Part shown: one piece after another, positions 27,281 through 33,675 of the stretch | How the letters are laid out: each line of letters begins with the position of its first letter | Numbering within the stretch: the first letter of the stretch is position 1 | NCBI GenBank assembly: GCA_016743945.1 | Contig: JADGFI010000003.1 | Location: 62,001-126,000, forward strand | Origin: Desulfobacteraceae bacterium | GTDB lineage: Bacteria; Desulfobacterota; Desulfobacteria; Desulfobacterales; Desulfobacteraceae | Length of the DNA: 64,000 nucleotides | Direction: 5' to 3' | The notes under the pieces: generated by a model | Seen by the model: the letters and a program-made list of their open reading frames with translations, nothing else | The model's database searches: none | Told to the model about the DNA's origin: nothing | Position numbers and translations under genes: made by a program

Positions 27281-28417
27281 ATGTTTGCATTCTTTTTAAC
27301 CAGCGGTATTTTTCTGGGATGGTCCCTGGGGGCCAACGACGCCTCTAATGTATTTGGAACAGCAGTAGCCTCAAAGATGATCCGGTTTAAAACGGCAGCC
27401 ATTTGCTGTGGTATCTTTGTGATTCTCGGCGCTGTGATCAGCGGTGCCGGTGCCTCCCTCACCCTTGGCAAACTCGGGGCTGTCAATACAGTTGCCGGTG
27501 CTTTCATCGTTGCATTGTCAGCCGCCCTAAGCGTATTTTTGATGACCAAGGCACGGTTTCCAGTCTCCACCTCCCAGGCTATTGTTGGGGCCATTGTGGG
27601 GTGGAACCTGTTTTCAGGCTCTGCCGTTGACAATGATTCCCTTACCAAAATTGTCATGACATGGTTGGTCTGCCCTGTGCTTTCCGGAGTCATTGCAGTT
27701 GGCCTATACTTGATGACAGCCCTTTTTATCAAAAAATGCAAAATCCACATGTTCCGGCTTGACCTGTATACCCGATGGTCTCTTTTGATCGCCGGAATAT
27801 TCGGATCCTACGCCCTGGGGGCCAATAATATTGCCAATGTCATGGGAGTATTTCTCCCGGTATCCCCATTTAAAAATGTTTCCTTTGGCACCCTGGCTTT
27901 TTCTCCGGCCCAGCAACTATTTTTGATCGGTAGCATCGCCATTGCAGTTGGTGTTTTTACCTATTCCAAACGGGTAATGATGACCGTGGGTGCCGGAATA
28001 GTGGAATTAACGCCTGTGGCTGCCAGCGTTGTGGTATGGGCACACGCAATTGTGCTCTTCCTCTTCTCCTCCCAGACCCTGGAATCTTTCCTAATAAACC
28101 ACGGATTGCCCTCCCTTCCATTGGTCCCGGTATCCAGTTCCCAGGCAGTTGTGGGCGCGGTCATGGGCATCGGTTTGCTGAAAAATGGCTTTTGGAGCAT
28201 CAAATGGAAAATGGTCGGAGGGATCGCCAGCGGCTGGGTGACCACCCCGATTATTGCAGCAGTGGTGAGCTTTATCTCCCTTTTTTTCCTGCAAAATGTA
28301 TTTCAGCAGGAGGTATATAAACCGACCATAGCCGCATCCCCCCCCCTGGTAATCGAAAAAACTATTGCCCAGGCTGAAAATACCTGGGCGCATCAAATCA
28401 ACCCATTAATTAAATAA
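27281..28417 (+). CDS. PiT-family inorganic phosphate transporter
   Basis: An inner-membrane, cation-coupled carrier for orthophosphate (as metal phosphate). The 378-residue protein shows the inverted-repeat PiT signature twice: SLGANDASNVFGTAVASK near residue 15-32 and ALGANNIANVMGVFL near 178-192, plus PVSTSQAIVGAIVGW and PVSSSQAVVGAVMG at matching places. It follows DUF47 by 11 nt and precedes the cytoplasmic CYTH gene by 14 nt, so the three are one operon. In this context it would import orthophosphate freed by the exported hydrolases encoded downstream. Confidence 0.95.
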   Translation: MFAFFLTSGIFLGWSLGANDASNVFGTAVASKMIRFKTAAICCGIFVILGAVISGAGASLTLGKLGAVNTVAGAFIVALSAALSVFLMTKARFPVSTSQAIVGAIVGWNLFSGSAVDNDSLTKIVMTWLVCPVLSGVIAVGLYLMTALFIKKCKIHMFRLDLYTRWSLLIAGIFGSYALGANNIANVMGVFLPVSPFKNVSFGTLAFSPAQQLFLIGSIAIAVGVFTYSKRVMMTVGAGIVELTPVAASVVVWAHAIVLFLFSSQTLESFLINHGLPSLPLVPVSSSQAVVGAVMGIGLLKNGFWSIKWKMVGGIASGWVTTPIIAAVVSFISLFFLQNVFQQEVYKPTIAASPPLVIEKTIAQAENTWAHQINPLIK

Positions 28418-28431
28418 CGGAGTAAACAACC

Positions 28432-29064
28432 ATGGTAGATGTATTTGGACAGAACGCCGCCACTTCGGCGACAGACGCAGAAAAATTGGTACCCAGAGCA
28501 GAATTCAGAGTTTTTGGACAAAATGTCCTGGACATTGTCACCACATCCATGTGGAAGGCCCATGCCAAACTATTTAAGATCCGAACCAGTAATGAGACCT
28601 ATATCGTTTCCAGGCTGACCAATGAGGCCAATGTAAAGATTCGTGACGGCCTCCTTGATATCAAAACAAAAGTCAATGAAACTGAAGACGGGTACGAGGT
28701 GTTCCAGCCCAGGGGCAAATTTCAGTTCCCGGTCAGCAAAGAAGAGATTGGTAAAATTTTTGAAAACCTTCTTGTTACCGTGGCCCTGGACCAGGAGACC
28801 TACACCCTGGACCAATTCATCGACATGGTAAACGCCCATTCAGACCTTGCAGCCGTGGATGTTCAGAAAGAAAGATATGGATTTTCTGTAGACGGAATGA
28901 TCTGTGAATACGGAAAAGTCCTTTTTAATGGTGCCCTCATTGAAACCGCCTGTGTGGAGAGTGAAGACTACCAGGGCATGAAAAAGGCGATCCAGGCCCT
29001 TGAAATTGACCACCTTGAGAACATCAACTACCTTAAGGCAGCCAAAAACGTATTAAAGATGTAA
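28432..29064 (+). CDS. Cytoplasmic CYTH / triphosphate-tunnel-like protein
   Basis: A 210-residue protein without signal peptide that I read as a divergent triphosphate tunnel metalloenzyme. Matches to the fold: acid-base opening EFR at 24-26 (in place of ExExK), ETYIVSR with NVKIRDGLLDIKTKV at 55-81 (the basic strands that line the tunnel), K146/R148 in VQKERYGF, ICEYGKVLFNG at 158-167, and ETACVESED at 171-179 as the metal-binding acidic strand, then a closing helix NINYLKAAK. CYTH members hydrolyse triphosphate, thiamine triphosphate or make cAMP, or bind polyphosphate (VTC4, CHAD partners). Here it is co-transcribed with PiT and DUF47 and with two exported relatives. Family call is mine from pattern, and no close homologue is known to me. 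Confidence 0.6.
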   Translation: MVDVFGQNAATSATDAEKLVPRAEFRVFGQNVLDIVTTSMWKAHAKLFKIRTSNETYIVSRLTNEANVKIRDGLLDIKTKVNETEDGYEVFQPRGKFQFPVSKEEIGKIFENLLVTVALDQETYTLDQFIDMVNAHSDLAAVDVQKERYGFSVDGMICEYGKVLFNGALIETACVESEDYQGMKKAIQALEIDHLENINYLKAAKNVLKM

Positions 29065-29095
29065 CGCATCACAAAATGCAAGGAAATTAAAAACC

Positions 29096-29920
29096 ATGAA
29101 AAAAACTATATTTTGTACTGCCATGCTGCTTACCCTCATATTTGCCTTATCCGTTCAGGCATTGGAAATCAAGGACTTCACGGAAAGTGAATATGCCTTT
29201 GGTGTTGACGAGCCAACAAACCTAAAAATGGCACCGTCTGCCCTTGAGGGCAAACGGGCTGATTTTTATGATTTTATTAATTTTGAACCGGGCAACAAAA
29301 CGAAACTTGTGACCTATTTGGACACACCCGATCGACAATTAAATCAAACTTCTCTAATTATTCGCATTCGGGAAGACATTAAAAAATCAGGTAAAAGTAA
29401 GATCACCGTCAAACTCCGTGCCCTATCCCCCGAGGGATTTGGTGCTTTAAAAAATTATACAAAAGCGGAAATCGATATTGTAAATGGTAAAAAAAAATAT
29501 AGTATCAGTTACGATATAAAATACAACCCCAGTGATATTGATGTCCGCAAGGTTGACATCCAAGCCGTTTTCAAAAGGGTTAAAAAGAAAAGTCCAGACG
29601 CGTGGGCTCTGGTTGAACCCTTTGCAAAAAAATATGCCGATCAAATTCAGCAAACCATTGTAATGCGCTCCTTGTCCTGGGAAGGTCTGATCACCAAAAT
29701 TTCTGGAAATGTAGAGGCCAAGGTTGAAATCTGGAGCCCGTACTACAAACAACCAAAGATGTTTTTTACCCAGATTTCCTTTAAAGGTAAAACAAAAGAT
29801 TCAAACCTTGTAAAGGTTGCCAACCGAATTCAAGATGCTTTAAAAAAAAAGAACATCTTATCTGAAACCATGGGTTCTAAAACAACGGCTACATTCAAGA
29901 TGAGCCCTAATTTTAACTAA
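29096..29920 (+). CDS. Secreted CYTH-like (triphosphate-tunnel) protein
   Basis: A 274-residue protein with a clear Sec signal peptide (cleavage after SVQA, about residue 22), hence periplasmic. The mature part shows the CYTH order: KLVTYLDTPDRQL at 70-82 (equivalent of yyDTp..L), LIIRIRED at 87-94 and ITVKLR at 103-108 (basic strands), and later GNVEAKVEIW and FFTQISFKGKT (acidic strand followed by basic strand). Exported CYTH proteins are unusual because the known enzymes are cytoplasmic or vacuolar-membrane bound. It follows the cytoplasmic relative by 31 nt and is followed by a terminator. Enzymatic activity is not proven; it could also bind rather than cleave polyphosphate. Confidence 0.6.
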   Translation: MKKTIFCTAMLLTLIFALSVQALEIKDFTESEYAFGVDEPTNLKMAPSALEGKRADFYDFINFEPGNKTKLVTYLDTPDRQLNQTSLIIRIREDIKKSGKSKITVKLRALSPEGFGALKNYTKAEIDIVNGKKKYSISYDIKYNPSDIDVRKVDIQAVFKRVKKKSPDAWALVEPFAKKYADQIQQTIVMRSLSWEGLITKISGNVEAKVEIWSPYYKQPKMFFTQISFKGKTKDSNLVKVANRIQDALKKKNILSETMGSKTTATFKMSPNFN

Positions 29921-29953
29921 ACATTCACTTACCGTTGCAGGGGGGTATTAAGC

Positions 29954-30000
29954 AATGATGCCACTGCTGATTCTTTCCAAGAGTGGCATCATTATTTTTC
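29954..30000 (+). terminator. Intrinsic terminator after the secreted CYTH gene
   Basis: Perfect 12-bp stem AATGATGCCACT / AGTGGCATCATT with a 16-nt loop, followed by ATTTTTC. It closes the DUF47-PiT-CYTH-CYTH operon, or weakens read-through to the lipoprotein gene. Confidence 0.85.
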
Positions 30001-30022
30001 TGTAATATAAGGAGGTTGCAAC

Positions 30023-30076
30023 ATGATAAAGATAAAAAATCCTTCGATCGATACTAAAGCAGGAGTCATCAAATGA
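30023..30076 (+). CDS. 17-codon leader peptide ahead of the lipoprotein gene
   Basis: A short ORF, MIKIKNPSIDTKAGVIK, with an excellent ribosome binding site (AAGGAGG, 6-7 nt before the ATG). Its stop codon overlaps the start of the lipoprotein gene (ATGA at 30073-30076), so translation of the two is coupled. It lies just after a terminator. It may only load ribosomes for the next gene, or act as a sensor of translation; no stalling motif is evident. Confidence 0.55.
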   Translation: MIKIKNPSIDTKAGVIK

Positions 30077-31113
30077 AAAAACGTATGTCCGTAATTTTGA
30101 GTGTATCCCTGGGGTTAATTTTTTTAACGGCTTGTGGGGCGGCAAAAGAATCCTATCCTCACAAAACTCAGATTGCCAAGCACCCCGCGCCAGCACTTGA
30201 AATCGTTGAAGCAAGGGAAATGAAATTTTTGATTGATCCGGCAAAAGTCGGTTACTCAGCAGAACAGGGCCTCACAACAATCTGGGAAAAAGTTAAAACA
30301 TTTACAAAAAAAGAAAACATTGTTCTTAAAGAAAAAAAATTTGATGCCCATGGATTCACTTACTCCACCAAGGTTTATTACGATACGCCAAAGGGCGACC
30401 TTACCAAGCTGGGATATGTGGCCAGGATTACCACCAAATACTTAACAGGAAAACCCGCTTCAGCCGCTTTGACAGTGAAATTTATTGACCGTGATAACCC
30501 CGATCGGGTTTTCAGTTCAATGCCTGAAGAAGAAGATGTTGCTGTTGAGGAAAACGTTGGCCCGGCAGCGAACTACACCCTGGATACCTACCTGGAAAAG
30601 TCCACCAAAGTCGATGTTGATCTCAAGGAGATACCGGTAACCCTTGCTGATTTTTCCCTTCTTGTGCCCCACCTGGCTACCCTAGGTTTGGACCCTAAAA
30701 CAAAACTGGTAGGTGTTGGTGCCTATAGTATCCGAATGAAACCCGGGTTTGCCATACTGCCGGGACTGCCTTTCCCAGCGGGAATATCAATGGAAGCCTG
30801 GCTCCCGGTTGAAGCTGGCGAACGCGCATTTGTCTATGACTTCTCCTTCGGCTACCCAACGGGTGATTACTACGATATGGCGGAAACCCATATTGCCGCT
30901 GAAAATATTATTCAAAAAATATATCAACAGCTGGATAAAGAAATAGGGCTGCCCAAAAATGCAGAATGGCGCGGATCCAAAGCGACGTATTTGAGGAAAG
31001 GCGGTTTAAGCTTCCCTGAATATACAGGGATAAAGAGCCTTGAAATGAGATCTTACAAGCCGCCCCAAAAAGCGAAAGATGGGACAATCTCATTTAACGA
31101 TGATCCTTCTTAA
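30073..31113 (+). CDS. CYTH-like lipoprotein
   Basis: A 346-residue envelope protein with a lipoprotein signal (lipobox LTAC, Cys21). The mature protein begins with a linker and then the CYTH pattern: EAREMKFLI at 46-54 (E..E.K opening), KVYYDTPKGDL at 100-110, GYVARITTKY and AALTVKF at 114-137, and a late SMEAWLP then FVYDFSFGYP. It is thus the third, lipid-anchored member of the family in this block. It begins inside the stop of the 17-codon leader peptide, and its own AGGAGT lies 8 nt upstream of the ATG. The exported pyrophosphatase follows after 109 nt. I infer action on triphosphate-like substrates in the periplasm; the family assignment is from motifs only. Confidence 0.58.
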   Translation: MKKRMSVILSVSLGLIFLTACGAAKESYPHKTQIAKHPAPALEIVEAREMKFLIDPAKVGYSAEQGLTTIWEKVKTFTKKENIVLKEKKFDAHGFTYSTKVYYDTPKGDLTKLGYVARITTKYLTGKPASAALTVKFIDRDNPDRVFSSMPEEEDVAVEENVGPAANYTLDTYLEKSTKVDVDLKEIPVTLADFSLLVPHLATLGLDPKTKLVGVGAYSIRMKPGFAILPGLPFPAGISMEAWLPVEAGERAFVYDFSFGYPTGDYYDMAETHIAAENIIQKIYQQLDKEIGLPKNAEWRGSKATYLRKGGLSFPEYTGIKSLEMRSYKPPQKAKDGTISFNDDPS

Positions 31114-31222
31114 CCGATTCATCAGGCAGATAAGCCCTAATTAATAGCGACCCAACGTATTTGCCTCAAACAAATATACGGTTATAGAACAGTTTTTTAA
31201 ACACAACACTTAGGAGGAATGA

Positions 31223-32647
31223 ATGAAAGCGAGAAAACTACTACTATCCTTGATTTTGGCAACAGCTGTTATGTGCTGCTTTACACTGCCCAATGTCCTG
31301 GCAAATGTCACGCCGAATGTTTCAGTACTGCAAGGGGGAAAAAATTTTCTAACCGGATACCCGGCCATGAATGTCGATGGCAGTGTTAATGTTGTGATCG
31401 AAATTCCAGCGGGCCAAACAGCTAAATATGAAGTAAACAAAAAAACCGGTATGCTTGAGCTTGAGCAAAAAAACGGTAAGCCGCGGTTTGTAAAATATAT
31501 TGGTTATCCAGGTAACTACGGCATGATCCCCAGAACCATTCTGCCAAAAAATCAGGGCGGCGACGGTGATCCAATGGACGTAATCGTACTGGGGCCTTCA
31601 GTGCCCATCGGATCTGTTATTAAAGCATATCCCATTGGGGTTTTAGATCTCCTTGACGGTGGTGAAAAAGACTATAAAATTTTAATGGTTCAAGAGGGTT
31701 CTCCAATCGCTGATTGTGACTCAATCCAATGCCTTGACGAAAAATTCCCCGGAATAACAACCATCGTTAAGACCTGGTTTACCTCTTATAAAGGCCGTGA
31801 CGATAACGGTAATTTCAAACTGGAAGCCAAAGGTTTCATGGGAAAAGGCAAGGCCATCCAGCTGCTGGGTGATTCTATTCTTGCTTTTGAAAATGCCCAA
31901 ATCACAGACGAAAACAAAATTCCCCTGGAAGCAAACGGTAACCCCCAGCTGCACTACTGGCCTGCTTCCAAAAATAACGGTCATAAGTATGCCAACGTTC
32001 CGGCAATCGGCAACAATGAACTGGATAAGCTGTACGGTGCGCTTTGCATTCCTTCCTACATCAAGTATTATGAAGTGGACCAGCAAGACAAAATCATGTT
32101 GAATCCCTACCTCCAGGTTGCAACCAAAGCACATCCCGCAATTCTTGATGCGGAAATCGGCGTTTACAACTACATCGTTAATGCTGAAGGCAATGTTGCA
32201 ATTGTCCAGGAAGCCACACATCCCATGGGAAGAAAGTATAAAAATGGATACATTCGCCCGGAAGACGGCAGAAAGAAAAAAGTTAAGGTCAAAAAGGGCA
32301 AGAAAAAGTTCCCCAAAGAGAAATTTGGTCACACTTCAGGTGTTGCCGGTGCGGTAGCTCGTCTTGGCGGTGAGATCCTGTTCGAAGATGGTGCCTGGAT
32401 CATCAACAACAAGTCGGGTCGTTACTCCAAGAAAAACCTTGACCGTACGCCTGCTCAGATGGCCAATGTTGCCAAACTTATCATGGAAACCGTTGACCCT
32501 GCAGGCAAACCATGGGGAGAAATTCAGTATCGTTTGGCCTATGGCAACGAGGCAACACAAAAAGAGTATGAAGGCAGCGATAAAATTAAGTACCTGGAAC
32601 CGAAAAAAAAGCAAAAACCTTACATTACAGTTAAAGTTACAAAGTAA
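31223..32647 (+). CDS. Secreted family-I inorganic pyrophosphatase fused to an unknown C-terminal domain
   Basis: Splits pyrophosphate into two orthophosphates, here probably in the periplasm: residues 1-27 are a signal peptide ending VLA. Residues 40-230 are a family-I pyrophosphatase with all key positions present: VVIEIP with Glu60, AKYE with Lys68 and Glu70, YPGNYGMIP, the metal motif DGDPMD (Asp114, Asp116, Asp119), Asp145, Asp150 and Lys152, and SYK (187-189). Residues about 265-474 form an additional domain (IKYYEVDQQDKIMLNPYLQVATK, longer than shown; WIINNKSGRYS) found alone in the protein encoded at 32827-33537. A lysine-rich run at 350-367 breaks this domain. Strong RBS TTAGGAGG. 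Ends with an intrinsic terminator. Exported members of this family are uncommon. Confidence 0.9.
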   Translation: MKARKLLLSLILATAVMCCFTLPNVLANVTPNVSVLQGGKNFLTGYPAMNVDGSVNVVIEIPAGQTAKYEVNKKTGMLELEQKNGKPRFVKYIGYPGNYGMIPRTILPKNQGGDGDPMDVIVLGPSVPIGSVIKAYPIGVLDLLDGGEKDYKILMVQEGSPIADCDSIQCLDEKFPGITTIVKTWFTSYKGRDDNGNFKLEAKGFMGKGKAIQLLGDSILAFENAQITDENKIPLEANGNPQLHYWPASKNNGHKYANVPAIGNNELDKLYGALCIPSYIKYYEVDQQDKIMLNPYLQVATKAHPAILDAEIGVYNYIVNAEGNVAIVQEATHPMGRKYKNGYIRPEDGRKKKVKVKKGKKKFPKEKFGHTSGVAGAVARLGGEILFEDGAWIINNKSGRYSKKNLDRTPAQMANVAKLIMETVDPAGKPWGEIQYRLAYGNEATQKEYEGSDKIKYLEPKKKQKPYITVKVTK

Positions 32648-32677
32648 TTTTGCACCTTCATAATCGTTAAAGTACAT

Positions 32678-32719
32678 AAAGGCTGGGTAATTAGGAAGGC
32701 ATAATTACCCAGCCTTTTC
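32678..32719 (+). terminator. Intrinsic terminator after the pyrophosphatase gene
   Basis: A perfect 16-bp inverted repeat (32678-32693 and 32702-32717; core GGCTGGGTAATT / AATTACCCAGCC) with an 8-nt loop and a TTTT tail. It ends the block 30 nt after the pyrophosphatase stop and may serve the converging gene on the other strand as well, since the left flank is A-rich. Confidence 0.92.
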
Positions 32720-32826
32720 TATCTTTAAATGGCGGCGTCTGGTTCAAAGCTGCCATTTTTATTTGGTGCACAACCCCAAGCCCGAACTAAACCGGGATCT
32801 CCCCGGCCAGGGTTTGACAGGTGGTG

Positions 32827-33537
32827 TTATTTACCGGGAAAATTGCTAAGATATTCACTAACCGGATCCAACAAAAGATAGGGAAGCCCTTTGGTCTCGG
32901 GCTTGCCAAAACGTAGTAACGGATTGGCAAGTTCCTGGCTGCGAAATTGAGGAGAAGCATAGTCCAGAAGATAGACTACCGGCCCCCACTCCTGTCCTCC
33001 CGGGTCTGTCACGGATCGTATCAGGGCAGCGGAACTGGCCAGTTGCCCGGGCAATCTGTCGGGATTGCCCCGGGAATAGCGTCCTGATTTATTATTGATG
33101 ACCCAATTTTTATTATAGTAATCATTGACAATTTCGCCGCCGATACGCCCGGGTGAACCGGCCAGGGCTGAAACGTGGCCGTAGTTTTCCACATATCCCC
33201 CGCCCCGGCTGTAACCATCTTCAGGGCGTATATATCTTCCGGCATAAGCTCGGCCACGGGGGTGGGGAACAACCGCAATGACCCGCAGGTTTCCCTGGGC
33301 ATCAATCACCCAGTCATAAACGGGGCATGCCTTATCCAATATGGCCTTGCGCGTCTTTGTGGCCACCTGGAGATAGGGATTCAGCATTACATGATCCCGG
33401 TCATCTACCTCATAGTATTTGATGTGTAAGGGAAGAGAAAGAATACCATAGCGAACATCCAGATTCCCGGCCTCTGCACCCGCTCCACCCAAGAGACCAA
33501 TCCGCAGAAAAAGGGTCAACAAAACAATTTTTTTCAT
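32827..33537 (-). CDS. Secreted stand-alone paralogue of the pyrophosphatase C-terminal domain
   Basis: A 236-residue protein with a signal peptide (cut near GAEA, residue 23) followed by one domain. It shares with the C-terminal domain of the pyrophosphatase the runs IKYYEVD, MLNPYLQVATK, the YIRPEDG turn, GRIGGEI and WVINNKSGRYSR, and a DPGG.EWG stretch near the end. The lysine-rich insertion of the pyrophosphatase copy is replaced here by a short GY-rich loop (YSRGGGYVENYG). I do not recognise the domain. Encoded convergently with the pyrophosphatase gene, 180 bp away, so it may be regulated separately. A binding or substrate-presenting role is a guess. Confidence 0.75.
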   Translation of the reverse strand: MKKIVLLTLFLRIGLLGGAGAEAGNLDVRYGILSLPLHIKYYEVDDRDHVMLNPYLQVATKTRKAILDKACPVYDWVIDAQGNLRVIAVVPHPRGRAYAGRYIRPEDGYSRGGGYVENYGHVSALAGSPGRIGGEIVNDYYNKNWVINNKSGRYSRGNPDRLPGQLASSAALIRSVTDPGGQEWGPVVYLLDYASPQFRSQELANPLLRFGKPETKGLPYLLLDPVSEYLSNFPGK

Positions 33538-33675
33538 CCAGCCACCTAAAAATAAATTATCACTTTCTTCAATTTATAGTGTACTTAAACACTGCGACAT
33601 TCCACCCCAAACGTCAAGTGAAATCAAAGACAACCCCATGAGTGGTTAAATAAGCAAAACAAGACACTTTAGAGA

